The position numbers were made by a program, and so were the translations under genes. From Velthaea sp965214335 (GTDB lineage: Bacteria; Vulcanimicrobiota; Vulcanimicrobiia; Vulcanimicrobiales; Vulcanimicrobiaceae), in the NCBI GenBank assembly GCA_965214335.1, contig CBDCBO010000005.1:744001-808000 (forward strand): a stretch of 64,000 nucleotides of DNA. Reading direction: 5' to 3'. Shown here in pieces: positions 34,076 through 43,408 of the stretch. The stretch's first letter is position 1. Each line of letters starts with the position of its first letter. The notes below the pieces were generated by a model. The model did not search any database and was not told the origin of the DNA. It saw only the letters and a program-made list of their open reading frames with translations.

Positions 34076-35023
34076 TTACGGTACGAACAGTCGGGCAATG
34101 CCCGCCAGAATGCCGAGCGGACCAGAGGTTCGATCGTTATTCCCCTTGGTCTGCGGGACGTATACCAGGTCGTTCTTTTGCATGATCACATCTTTACTGA
34201 GGTCGCCGCTCTTGAGCACCTCGTAAAGATTGACGTTCATGGTTTGCGGAGCGCCGGACGCGTCGATCCGCCGTACGGTGATGTGATTGAGATCGGCATT
34301 CGCGCTGGGACCGTTACCGGCGCGGGCGATCGCCATCGACAGCCGGTCGCCTTCGCGGAGCGCGACATCGCCCGGCTTCTCGACCGCGCCGAGGACCTGG
34401 ACTTGCAGCAGCAGTGGGCTCGGCACGTAGACGGTCATCTCGTCACCCAGCGGCAGATTTTGTCCGGTGTCGCCGTCGTGCAGGAGCTTCTGCAGCGAGA
34501 CTTGTTTGATGTCGCCGTGCGAGTCGGCTAACCGCGCATCGGGCAAGGCGCCGTCCGTGATGCCCAAACCGCCGGCGCTCGCGATCGCGTCGGTCAGCCG
34601 GCTGCGCGACGGCAACTCGTACTTCCCGGGTTTGATGACGTTGCCCAGCACCAGGACTTCGAGCGGGCCTTCTTTCGCCACGACGACGGACACTTGCGGC
34701 TGCCGGACAAAATGCTTGAGGCTGTTCGACAGCGTGGCGGCGGCCTGGGTGGGAGTCTGACCGGCTACGTGAATTTCGCCGATAAGCGGGTAGCTGATCG
34801 TGCCGCTGGGCAGAACGGTGACGGTTTGCGTCAGGTCCTTCTCGCCGTACACGATGATGCTCAACTCGTCCCCGCCGTGAATGAGGTACGCGCTGTCGAA
34901 GCGCGCGCTGGACGGAACGCCACCGGCGGTTGCGGCCGGCGACGCGGGCGTGGCGGCCAGCGCCGGCGCGCCGGTTGCGGCGATGATGAGAGCGGCGAGC
35001 GGGTACGACAGCAATCGAAGCAC
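34076..35023 (-). CDS. wza: Wza-type polysaccharide export protein
   Basis: 315-residue outer-membrane export protein. A signal peptide (about residues 1-23, cleavage near ALA) is followed by a polysaccharide-export domain (about 45-125; YLIHGGDELSIIVYGEKDLT, VLPSGTISYPLIGEI). Two SLBB-type domains come next (VLGNVIKPGKYEL; VLGAVEKPGDVAL). Unlike E. coli Wza there is no lipobox Cys. It is upstream of the BY-kinase in the same unit. About 370 bases of non-coding DNA lie upstream and hold its promoter. Confidence 0.93.
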   Translation of the reverse strand: MLRLLSYPLAALIIAATGAPALAATPASPAATAGGVPSSARFDSAYLIHGGDELSIIVYGEKDLTQTVTVLPSGTISYPLIGEIHVAGQTPTQAAATLSNSLKHFVRQPQVSVVVAKEGPLEVLVLGNVIKPGKYELPSRSRLTDAIASAGGLGITDGALPDARLADSHGDIKQVSLQKLLHDGDTGQNLPLGDEMTVYVPSPLLLQVQVLGAVEKPGDVALREGDRLSMAIARAGNGPSANADLNHITVRRIDASGAPQTMNVNLYEVLKSGDLSKDVIMQKNDLVYVPQTKGNNDRTSGPLGILAGIARLFVP

Positions 35024-35392
35024 GGCTATTCCTTAGCAAGAACGAAATGATGGCAGTTAGGACGTACCGTAAGCGTTACCGGTGATCACGACTCCACTGG
35101 CCCTACTTCGCGGGGACTTGGGTCCCAAGATAGGTCATAGGCCAACGCCGGAACGAATGTCAAGCCCGGCGGCCGGAATGCACCTGAATGTGTGCCGGCG
35201 CCATCTGGTTTGGAGTCGATCGGCTACGCGTTCTAACGTAACCGGAACGTAACGGCCACCGGTGAAGTTCGATTCGCGGACACCTTCCGTCCGTTTAGGC
35301 GTTCGGCGAATCAAGCGAACTTCTTTACTGCGCGGCGCGATGTGCGCCGCGTGCGGCACTGGGCCGGCGGTGTGCGCCGCGCTGCGCGCCGT
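35024..35392. promoter_or_regulatory. Upstream region of wza with an 11-bp-spaced direct repeat
   Basis: About 370 bases without a credible gene. AACGTAAC occurs at 35235-35242 and 35246-35253, one helical turn apart, and the inverse half-site CGTTAC occurs at 35074-35079. A small GGGAC/GTCCC hairpin is at 35113-35126. The arrangement looks like an operator; no clear -35/-10 pair was found. Confidence 0.4.
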
Positions 35393-37006
35393 CTAGGCGG
35401 CGGGCGAGCCGGCTCCGACCGTCGCCGGCCGCAAGTGGATCTTTAGCTGGTCCGCCAGCCGGATCGCCAAGGCTACGATCGCGAGCGTTGGATTGGCGTA
35501 GCCGGCAGCCGGAAAGATCGACGTCCCCGCGACGTACAGCCCGGCAACTCCGTGAACTGCGGCATCGGCATCGACGACGCCCGAGCGCGCGTCCGCGCTC
35601 ATCCGCGTTGTGCCCATATGATGGTAGCCTTCGACGAGCCGGCTGCGCCAGCCCGAGGCGGCGTCGGCGGTCAGCCAGTCTTCAGGCACAACGTCGCCCA
35701 GGCCCAAGCGTTGAAATTCCGCCGCGACGGTGTGGGTCATGAAGGCGATGGTTTTGCGCTCGATCTCGCCCACACGCCAATCGACGATCGGCAGCGGGAG
35801 CCCGAAGCGGTCGGTCCGATTCGAAAGCATCACCCGGCTATCGGGTCCGGGCGCTTGTTCGCACATACACTGTAACCACGCTTCGGCGCGATCGCCGGCC
35901 GGATGATCGCCGCGCAGGTACCGGTCGAAGGCCATCGCCGCCAGCTCACGCGGATGCCGCGCGATCCGGCTGAGATCGGCCGTGAGGTCTTGGGGCATGC
36001 GCCGGAACCGGATCGCCTCGCGCAGATTGAGCGCGCCGGCGAAGCCGCTGTCGGGCGGGTGCTTGAACACGACTTGAGCCATACAGTTGAGCACGCCGCC
36101 CGCGGCTTGCCGTTCGGCGGGCAGTGATAAACGCGGCCGCAAGTTCGAACCGTTGCGCCGCAAGACACGGAAGAACGGCTGCAAGGCCTTTTCCGGCGCC
36201 GGCTGGATCCGGGCGCTGAAGCTGAACGTATGATCGGCCAGATAGCGGCCCACAAGGTCGTGGCCGTTGCCCAAGCCGTTGCGGTGCGTGTCGCGCGACA
36301 CGAGCAGCAGTCGCGCGTTCTCGATGCCGCCGCAGGCAAGCACGAAGGCGCGGGCGCGAATCGTACCGCGCCGGCCGTTGAGCGTTTGAATTTCGACGGC
36401 GTCCATCGATGTGCCGTCGGCGTTTGTCTTGAGCGACGTCACGGTCGCGTGTACCACGACCTTGACGTTGCGGGCCGCGGCGAACTCGCGGCGGTACGCC
36501 TTTCCGAGGTCCGAGATCGGCGTTGAAGCCACCACCGAGTAGCGCAACTGATGCGGATCGAAGGCCGACGTTTGCATGCCGAATTCGCGCCAATCGGACG
36601 CGCCGAAATCGGTTCGCGGCAGCTCGAACATGGTGCGCGCACGAGCGTAAAACGGTGCGACATCCGCCGCGCCGATCGGCCAGCCGGCGATCGGAATCCA
36701 GGGGCGCTCGTCAAAATCCGAGGGCTCGAGTTCGACACATACCGCGCCCCAAATATTCGCCGCGCCGCCAAATTGCCGGCGGCGCCCGTCGGTCAGCCCG
36801 TTATGCGGGACGCCGACACTCTGGCCGGCATTGAGCGACTCGCTCGCCGGATTGAAGCCGAGCCCGCCGCTCTCCAACAGCGTCACGCTCGTTGCCGTGC
36901 CGAAGAACTCGCGGGCGATCGCAAGCCCGGCCGGACCAGCGCCGATCACACAAATATCCGTTTGCATGACGGTGTCGTGCGGGAAGGTCCGAAAATCAAC
37001 GATCAT
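35393..37006 (-). CDS. GMC-family FAD-dependent oxidoreductase
   Basis: 537-residue flavoprotein. The dinucleotide fold CVIGAGPAGLAIAREF begins at about residue 18. FGGAANIWGAVCVELEP is the GMC loop near the flavin, and FVLACGGIENARLLLVS is a conserved strand. The C-terminal GMC_oxred_C domain has the catalytic His region EGYHHMGTTRMS, and NPTLAIVALAIRLADQL comes at the end. The family oxidises alcohols or sugars; no substrate can be read from the sequence. Located next to wza/wzc, it may modify a sugar of the polymer. Confidence 0.85.
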   Translation of the reverse strand: MIVDFRTFPHDTVMQTDICVIGAGPAGLAIAREFFGTATSVTLLESGGLGFNPASESLNAGQSVGVPHNGLTDGRRRQFGGAANIWGAVCVELEPSDFDERPWIPIAGWPIGAADVAPFYARARTMFELPRTDFGASDWREFGMQTSAFDPHQLRYSVVASTPISDLGKAYRREFAAARNVKVVVHATVTSLKTNADGTSMDAVEIQTLNGRRGTIRARAFVLACGGIENARLLLVSRDTHRNGLGNGHDLVGRYLADHTFSFSARIQPAPEKALQPFFRVLRRNGSNLRPRLSLPAERQAAGGVLNCMAQVVFKHPPDSGFAGALNLREAIRFRRMPQDLTADLSRIARHPRELAAMAFDRYLRGDHPAGDRAEAWLQCMCEQAPGPDSRVMLSNRTDRFGLPLPIVDWRVGEIERKTIAFMTHTVAAEFQRLGLGDVVPEDWLTADAASGWRSRLVEGYHHMGTTRMSADARSGVVDADAAVHGVAGLYVAGTSIFPAAGYANPTLAIVALAIRLADQLKIHLRPATVGAGSPAA

Positions 37007-37505
37007 CGGCGGGCGTCGCCTCGTCGCGATCCGCGTGCTGGGCTTGGCGTGACGACCGTCGCTTCGCGACGGGCGCAGGTGCGTGGGCAGTGCGAGAAGT
37101 GCGGCGAAGCCGTATGCGGAGAGCGGGTCAAAACGGCGTCGCCGTTCGGGTTTTCATCGATCAAATCATTCTCCGCTCTTGCTTCGCGGAGCGTGGTAAG
37201 GAGACGGGATGGGAGTACCTGGGAGTACCAACTGCCGCTTCTCATTACGAGCACCGTTTCGCTGCGGTATCGCGTACCGTTAATGTACGTTGCAGCGTCC
37301 CGGATCGCTGATCGCGTAGCGTGGCATCAATTGCACGCGCTACTGCGATTTGCGCGTAAAGGACGCAGCGCCGAGTACGAGCCGTCGTGAAGATCTCTTA
37401 ACGACTGCATTTGCAAGCGTAAGGGAAAGATGGGCGGTGTCGAACGCTTTGACGTAATAATAAGCCGGTATTTGCGTGTGTGCTGGGACGTTTGTAGGAA
37501 GCCTT
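37007..37505. other. Divergent intergenic region with small repeats
   Basis: About 500 bases between divergent genes, with no credible reading frame. Visible elements are a perfect hairpin CCGTCGC-TTC-GCGACGG at 37056-37072 and an exact tandem repeat of TGGGAGTACC at 37210-37229. An AGGAA ribosome-binding site stands just before the glycosyltransferase start. Confidence 0.5.
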
Positions 37506-38669
37506 ATGATGAGCTATGCTCCGAATCGTAACAAGATCAATGTTGTTCATGTCGTTGGCAGAATGCGCGATGGCGGTGCGGAAGCGTTGCTGCGCACGCT
37601 GGTTCCGAAGCTTGCTAAGGAACCCGATCTCGACATGCATTTCCTATCGATTTACGACCCGAACTTAAGCGCCGACGAGCGCGCTTCACTTGGTGTGCCG
37701 CTGCACGAGGTCGGGCGACGGTCGCGGGTCGATGTAACATTTGCGTCGCGATTGGTTGGAACGCTTCGGCGACTGCGGCCCGATGTCGTGCACGCGCACA
37801 GTCACAGCGGCAAGTTTGCCGGACGGATCGCGGCGATCGCGGCCGGCGTACCGAATATCGTTTTTAGCGAGCATGGCGATGATGCCAGCGGCATAATCCA
37901 TTGGAGCGTAAGTCGTCTGTTGAATGCGCGTACTGCGCGATTCGTCGTGTTTACCGACGATGAGCGCCGGCGCTACGCCGCCGAGCAACATCTGCCGCTT
38001 TCACGGGTGACCGTGATACCAAATGGAATCGCGGTGCCGGCGACGACCGATGCGGCTGCGACCCGCGCCGAGCTAGGCGTGAGCGTAGACGATTTTGCAA
38101 TCGCTATTCCGGCGCGGCTTGTCCAACAAAAAAATCACCAACTTCTTATCCGGGCGGCTGCCGCACTGCAGGCCGAGCTAAAGTGCGGCGTTCGGCTCTT
38201 CGTTATTGGCGAAGGCCCGAACGCCGGTGCACTCGAGACGCTCGTGAGCGAGCTCGGCATGACCGCGACCGTCCGCTTCTTAGGATATCGGCGCGACGCA
38301 CAGCGGCTCACCGCCGCGTGCGACGTTTTGGCACTATCGTCACTATGGGAAAAGATGCCGCTAGTGGTCGGGGAGGCGATGCTGTCGGGGGTACCGGTCG
38401 TTTCGACGCCATGGACGGGTGTAGATACGTTTATCGTGGATGGAGAAACGGGCTATCTTGCGAGCGACTTCAGTGTTGACGGCCTGCGGTCGGCTTTGGC
38501 TCGAGCGCAAGCCGACGCCACCGCGCGGCAACAGATTGCCGTTCGGGCAAAGCTTGCGGCGAGCGACCGATTCAACCTAGACCGTGGTGTGCGGCTGCAC
38601 GCTCAATTGTACCGCGAGTTGACCGAAGTTCGCGGGGCGCTTAACGCTGCCGTCCGCGCGCCGGGTTGA
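37506..38669 (+). CDS. GT4-type glycosyltransferase
   Basis: 387-residue GT-B glycosyltransferase. N-terminal half: VVHVVGRMRDGGAEALLRTL and HAHSHSGKFAGRIAAIAAG. C-terminal half: IAIPARLVQQKNHQLLIRA, VIGEGPNAGALETLV and LALSSLWEKMPLVVGEAM (the EX7E-type region), with GVPVVSTPWTG after it. I preferred ATG 37506 because AGGAA precedes it at proper spacing; GTG 37476 is upstream in frame. It probably adds one sugar to the lipid-linked repeat unit. Confidence 0.88.
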   Translation: MMSYAPNRNKINVVHVVGRMRDGGAEALLRTLVPKLAKEPDLDMHFLSIYDPNLSADERASLGVPLHEVGRRSRVDVTFASRLVGTLRRLRPDVVHAHSHSGKFAGRIAAIAAGVPNIVFSEHGDDASGIIHWSVSRLLNARTARFVVFTDDERRRYAAEQHLPLSRVTVIPNGIAVPATTDAAATRAELGVSVDDFAIAIPARLVQQKNHQLLIRAAAALQAELKCGVRLFVIGEGPNAGALETLVSELGMTATVRFLGYRRDAQRLTAACDVLALSSLWEKMPLVVGEAMLSGVPVVSTPWTGVDTFIVDGETGYLASDFSVDGLRSALARAQADATARQQIAVRAKLAASDRFNLDRGVRLHAQLYRELTEVRGALNAAVRAPG

Positions 38670-38697
38670 GGGATTCTTCACCGGCACCACTAACGGT

Positions 38698-40107
38698 GTG
38701 AATCGACGTCGGAAGGGGCCGCAACGCGACCGAAGACGGCCAAGCCGACTCGAAGAATCACGAGAAGACGCGTTTTTGAAAAAGCAATCCTTTGGAGCAC
38801 GCCCGATGTTGCTCGTGGCTGTAATAATTGCTATCGTTGCGGGGCTCGGCAGCCTTGGTATTAGCGCTCATCCACGGCACTTTGAATGGCTTACGTCGTC
38901 TTTAGCTGACGTCATAAGTCCAGCGCCCCCGGTGCCAAGTCATATGCCAAAGATCGGGGGTCTCTATCCGGACGCGGGCTGGCTGCCGTTTTCAAAAGGA
39001 CCCTTTGTCGAGAGCGTTGAGTCGGTGTATGGCCCACACCCGCTAGCGGTCTGCCGAATCCCGGGCGGTTACAAGGGCTCGTGCTTAGCTGTTAACAGCG
39101 ATGGCATCATCGCAAATCTGTGGGGCAAAGACCCTACGAATTTCAATACGATGCAGATGACATTGGGCGGAACTTCAGACTACTTAAAGCGCTACGCGCG
39201 GCAGGATACGACCGTAACGTCATTCTTCCAATCAACGGCTGCCGATCCGTTGTATTCCGTTTTGTTATGTGTAACCTATCCGAAGGCGTGCGATACGGGA
39301 AAAATGCATGTTCCCGTCGGAGCCGTTCCCGAGCCCTCGACCGATCATCATCTTTACATTCGTGATACGGATACACATCAAGATTGGTCGATTTGGGTTG
39401 CGCCGATTCCGACCGGTAAGGGCGGCGATTATCGCCCTCAGGGAACCGCTAATGTTTTAAGAGTCGATCAAACGACCGATGGTCTTGGAATAGGCGGGGC
39501 AGCGGGCAATATCAGCCTAGCTTGGAGCGAGCGCCCGCAGGATGTTTTAGTGGGTCGCATTCCGCACGCGCTGTCGCTGCGCGTCACATGCGACACGACC
39601 GAAGACGGCATCCATGGAACGTACGTCTATCCGGTCGTGCCTGGAACGACGAGCCACGTGGCCACAGACCAGCAATTCTTCTGCGGATATCCAAGTGCCA
39701 ATACTGACGATGAGCAGCAGTATGTTACCAATTCTGCGAGTAATGTAAATCTGGAATATGGCGCACATCTATGGCTTGACGTAACTCCGGATCGTTCGCA
39801 GCGCGGCACTCCGGCTTGCGATATCATCGCGTATGCTGAGCTTCGCGCATTACACGAATTCGGCGGCTACGTCGCCGACATTGGGTCGGCAAAGTGGTTT
39901 GAAGCTCCGATCTACGTTAACCGCATGGCTGACATCAACGACACGTACGACGGAAATCCCAATGGCATCACAAGCTATTGGGCACAAGTCGCCGGGCAAA
40001 TCGGCAAGTCTACTCGGCCCGGCGCTACTTGGCATTACAAGGTGCAGCACTGCGGAATTGATTTGGCACGTCATTTGCACGTGCTTGTTCCACCCAGTCG
40101 GGACTAG
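38698..40107 (+). CDS. Membrane-anchored secreted protein, shared exopolysaccharide-locus family (member A)
   Basis: 469-residue protein with a basic cytoplasmic tail (1-36), one hydrophobic segment (about 37-55) and an extracytoplasmic part. If translated from ATG 38806, which has GGAG upstream, the segment becomes a signal peptide. From about residue 180 it belongs to the same family as the proteins at 44471 and 47776. Shared steps are a Cys-bearing strand, DHHLYIRDTDT, an AGNISLAW strand, GRIPHAL (286-292), and FGGYVADIG (388-396). Four or more Cys suggest disulfides. I know similar architecture from uncharacterised secreted proteins, mostly actinobacterial, but no function. It follows the GT gene by 28 bases. 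Confidence 0.65.
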   Translation: MNRRRKGPQRDRRRPSRLEESREDAFLKKQSFGARPMLLVAVIIAIVAGLGSLGISAHPRHFEWLTSSLADVISPAPPVPSHMPKIGGLYPDAGWLPFSKGPFVESVESVYGPHPLAVCRIPGGYKGSCLAVNSDGIIANLWGKDPTNFNTMQMTLGGTSDYLKRYARQDTTVTSFFQSTAADPLYSVLLCVTYPKACDTGKMHVPVGAVPEPSTDHHLYIRDTDTHQDWSIWVAPIPTGKGGDYRPQGTANVLRVDQTTDGLGIGGAAGNISLAWSERPQDVLVGRIPHALSLRVTCDTTEDGIHGTYVYPVVPGTTSHVATDQQFFCGYPSANTDDEQQYVTNSASNVNLEYGAHLWLDVTPDRSQRGTPACDIIAYAELRALHEFGGYVADIGSAKWFEAPIYVNRMADINDTYDGNPNGITSYWAQVAGQIGKSTRPGATWHYKVQHCGIDLARHLHVLVPPSRD

Positions 40108-40152
40108 TTAATCCGGTGCCGGCCGTTCAAAATACGTCGCCGCACGTTACGA

Positions 40153-41409
40153 TCAAGCGTTCATTCGTCGAGGGTCGTCTGGGGGAGCCGGCAATGTGAC
40201 CGGCTCGAATGGCGGACCCGATCGGCCATTGAGTAAGTGCAATAATTCGCTGGTCGTGACGCTCGTTTCGAAAGCTTGCTCGACTCTGGCTCGCGCGCGG
40301 GCCCCCAAGCGAAGACGTAATTCACGATCGGCCGCAAGTGTCGCCAATGCATCCGCCATTGCTTCCGGGTTTTGCTGTTCTACCAAAAAGCCCGTGTCCG
40401 AACTCACCAGTTCATTCAAGCTGCCGGTTCTCGTCGCGACGACAGGGACGCCCGCCGCCATCGACTCCATGAGAGCGACTGAAATACCTTCGTGCTCGCC
40501 TTCCCGTTCGGTCGATGCGAGCGCGAACACGTCGTAGTCGCCATCCGATAGCTGCCGAAGTAACGTTGCATGGGCCAGATTACCGGTCATGGTTACCGAA
40601 TCTTGCAAACGTAAATCCACAATCAATCGGGCAACCTCATCGCGAATTTCGCCACCGCCCGCAAGGTCGCAGTGGTACGCGATTCCGCGATCTCGCAGCA
40701 GCGCAAGGGCGCGCAACAAGAAGCGATGGCCTTTCCAGCGGCACATTCGTGCCGCACACAGGATCTTGAGTTCGTGGCGCGCAGGCGGCTGAGCAATTGT
40801 CTGGGGAATCGCTACGCCTAAGTGGACGACCGTGCAACGTGAGGCATATTGCGGGCCGACGATGCGCTGCAAAGCTTGACAATTACGTGCCGATATAACG
40901 CGGGTGAAGACCGATGCCGCGACTTTCTGCTGCGTCAAATTGTCGTAGAAGATATCATGTTGATGAGCAGTGAAACTTAGCGGGATGCCGGTGAGCCATG
41001 ACGCTACAAGGGCCATCGTTCCGGGCGTTGTAAGCCAATTCGCGTGGATGTGGTCGATGTCGCCCATGCCACGCAGATCCGCAGCCAAAGCAAGACCTTC
41101 AGCAAAGACGGCCAAGTTTACAATCTTCGAGCGAAGACCGTATTTTGGCAAGAACGTCGCCGCAAATGCTCGACCCACGGCGAGCGGCGAACGGATAAAT
41201 TCTCGCAACGCCTGCCGAAACGTTCGGCGGTCGGCTATCGTCAAGAAATGCGCTGAAGCCCCTAAGTTCGGGAAAGTAACCGTACGGGTGATTGGCCTCG
41301 TTGGAATAACGACAACATCTATTTCGCCAGCGAGCGATCGAACTTCCGGCTCGAAGAATGCTTCGGCCAGACCGAACGGAAAATACGTCGTAATATAGGC
41401 GATCTTCAT
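40153..41409 (-). CDS. GT4-type glycosyltransferase
   Basis: 418-residue GT-B glycosyltransferase. N-terminal half: MKIAYITTYFPFGLAEAFFE, DHIHANWLTTPGTMALVASW and SFTAHQHDIF. Donor half: ILCAARMCRWKGHRFLLRAL, CDLAGGGEIRDE, STEREGEHEGISVALMESMA (EX7E region) and GVPVVATRTGSLNELV. This style matches colanic-acid WcaL/AmsK-type enzymes. Single gene on the minus strand, convergent with the member-A gene and divergent from the GT2 gene. Confidence 0.9.
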   Translation of the reverse strand: MKIAYITTYFPFGLAEAFFEPEVRSLAGEIDVVVIPTRPITRTVTFPNLGASAHFLTIADRRTFRQALREFIRSPLAVGRAFAATFLPKYGLRSKIVNLAVFAEGLALAADLRGMGDIDHIHANWLTTPGTMALVASWLTGIPLSFTAHQHDIFYDNLTQQKVAASVFTRVISARNCQALQRIVGPQYASRCTVVHLGVAIPQTIAQPPARHELKILCAARMCRWKGHRFLLRALALLRDRGIAYHCDLAGGGEIRDEVARLIVDLRLQDSVTMTGNLAHATLLRQLSDGDYDVFALASTEREGEHEGISVALMESMAAGVPVVATRTGSLNELVSSDTGFLVEQQNPEAMADALATLAADRELRLRLGARARARVEQAFETSVTTSELLHLLNGRSGPPFEPVTLPAPPDDPRRMNA

Positions 41410-41492
41410 CGGGTTCTACAATATTTAAGCATCATATTGCGGACCGAAGCCCGTATGGAATTCTTTCGCCCTTCGCTGGGAGCATCCTCGAC

Positions 41493-42482
41493 GTGAGCAT
41501 AAACGCCGACCGAGCATATCTTATCGTACCGTTTCTCAACGAAGCTGCAGCTTTGCCCGACATGCTTGAATCTATTGCCCGACAGAGCATCGAGCCGGAG
41601 CGCCTGTTTCTTGTTGCTGTGGACAGCGGATCAACGGACAATGGCGCGGCCATCATATCGGCGTTCATCGACCAGGGTCCGATCGAAGGCGTCGTGCTGC
41701 GGTCGACAGTGCGCTCGATTCCCGCTGCATTGAATACCGGGTTTCGTTGGGTTGGGGCGAAAGGGATCGCTATTCGTCTTGACGCGCATACCGTCTACGA
41801 TCCGCTTTACCTTCCAACAATACTTGATGCGTTTGAAACTGGCCCCCCGACAGTATGGTGTGTCGGCGGCGCCCAGACGCCGGAAGTTGCGACCGACTTT
41901 GGACGGGCTCTCGTTGTCGGATTTATGAGTAATCCCGTCGGTCTCGGCTTTTCACCGCATCGCGTAGCACGAACGCCCAGACTTGTGGACAACGTGTACC
42001 TTGGTGCATTTCGTGCCGGCGTGGTGCCAAGGATCGGGTTTTTCGACGAACGCTGGCGCGCGAACGAAGATAGTGAACTTATGGCTCGTGTAATCGAGGC
42101 CGGCGGCCAGATACTGTGGATACCGATCAAGAGTTTTTATCGCGTAAAACGTGGTCCGATGGCTACTTTGCGGCAATGGGCGCGTTATGGTTTTTGGCGA
42201 GCGCAGACGATCAAGCGACATCCCGCCAGGTTGGGTTTGCGTCACTGTGTGCCGCCTATAGCTCTTGTCGTTGGCCTGGCTCTGCTGAGTTCACCGTGGC
42301 GCGCCGTGCTAACTCCATTTATCTGCGCATACGCAGTTGCGATTGTGTGGTTACGTCCGCCCGGTCAACGGCCCGTCGTTACCGCGGCGTCGGTGCTGTA
42401 CTTTCCTGCAGCGCACTCGCTCAATGCAGCGGGTCTCATCATCGGCTTGCTACTGCCGGTTCCCAAATACAAGAACGCCTAG
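41493..42482 (+). CDS. GT2 glycosyltransferase, ExoA-like, membrane-associated
   Basis: 329-residue GT-A-fold enzyme. Nucleotide-sugar binding AYLIVPFLNEAAALPDML and VAVDSGSTDNG, metal-binding RLDAHTVYDP (DxH type), FDERWRANEDSELMARV, the ED acceptor region, and KRGPMATLRQWARYGFWRA. The last 90 residues contain two to three hydrophobic segments that hold it at the membrane. This layout resembles succinoglycan ExoA. Start GTG 41493. A non-coding stretch of more than 900 bases follows. Confidence 0.88.
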   Translation: MSINADRAYLIVPFLNEAAALPDMLESIARQSIEPERLFLVAVDSGSTDNGAAIISAFIDQGPIEGVVLRSTVRSIPAALNTGFRWVGAKGIAIRLDAHTVYDPLYLPTILDAFETGPPTVWCVGGAQTPEVATDFGRALVVGFMSNPVGLGFSPHRVARTPRLVDNVYLGAFRAGVVPRIGFFDERWRANEDSELMARVIEAGGQILWIPIKSFYRVKRGPMATLRQWARYGFWRAQTIKRHPARLGLRHCVPPIALVVGLALLSSPWRAVLTPFICAYAVAIVWLRPPGQRPVVTAASVLYFPAAHSLNAAGLIIGLLLPVPKYKNA

Positions 42483-43408
42483 ACATCCACATTCGTAGCA
42501 AGCGATGTTGACATTACCATGAGCCGACTCAACGACCATGGGCCGCCTGCGGCGAATTTAAGCGATGCGGTGCGGTGCCATTGCTAAGTTCGTAGCGGCC
42601 TGTCAGCAAGCAAAGTCGAACAAACGCAGCGAGAGCGTGTATCGAGACGGGTCGTCCGTTTGGCTCGCTGCGTTGAGCCCAACGGGATCGCCGGCAATGT
42701 GCAATCGACCGTGGAGGGTAGAGGCAATTTCGCGCTTCTGCGGAGACACTTCATCCAGTGATACCGTCCGGGGTGCGCAAAATCGTTGTTATGGGTCGCT
42801 CAAGCGCGTTGAAGACGAAGCGTTCGCGGGTCCCGGTGGGTGGCCGGCGCACGTATGTGAGCCTAGTAAACGCGCGGCAAGTCAGCGCCTGGCAAACGTT
42901 CGGCATCAATCGGTGCTCGGCGGCGGCGAAGCGCGGAACGGCTACAGCAGTAAACGTTCTCTCAGCACCGGCGTCCGGCTCTTTGAACGCCGCGAAAGGA
43001 CCACTTTCGATTTCCCAGGCGCTTTCTGAGTCATAGAGGGTTGGCGACTTGGCCGCAAGGCGGTAAGGCGGCCTTTGCCCAGATGTCGCTGATTTGGTTA
43101 GGTTCCGGCAATTGTCGCTGATGTACCGCACGCATTGTCGTGTTACCGCACGCAGTGTTCGATCGGCATCGACCAAGAAGCAGCAGCAGAGCGGCGTAGT
43201 TATGCCGCCTCTTCATCTGGCCGCACGTACGGATTTGCGGGAGTTCGTGAATCGGCATGTTGAACATGAATGTGCCACGTTGCGATATTTTGTTGCGTAA
43301 CGGCGTGCGTTCGCTCGCACAATGGTAAGCCGCGTTGGCCAATCGTATGAAGTCGAGCTTCAAATATGCGGCCGGGCAGCTTCATCTCCTGGATTTAGAT
43401 AGGACGAG
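42483..43408. other. Gene-poor stretch without recognisable gene
   Basis: 926 bases. Several short frames on both strands overlap each other, lack ribosome-binding sites and show no family motif. Base composition looks less GC-rich than the flanking core genes. It may be the remains of lost genes; nothing identifiable is left. Confidence 0.5.

Noticed and set aside
35135..35359. 74-codon frame upstream of wza
   Set aside because: No ribosome-binding site or motif, and it overlaps the operator-like repeats; more likely non-coding.
36551..37390. Plus-strand frame antisense to the 5' part of the GMC oxidoreductase gene
   Set aside because: Shadow of a well-supported gene; its extension into the intergenic region has no independent support.
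42565..43176. Overlapping frames of 90-155 codons on both strands in the 42.5-43.4 kb gap
   Set aside because: Mutually overlapping, no ribosome-binding site, no family resemblance; neither strand is favoured.
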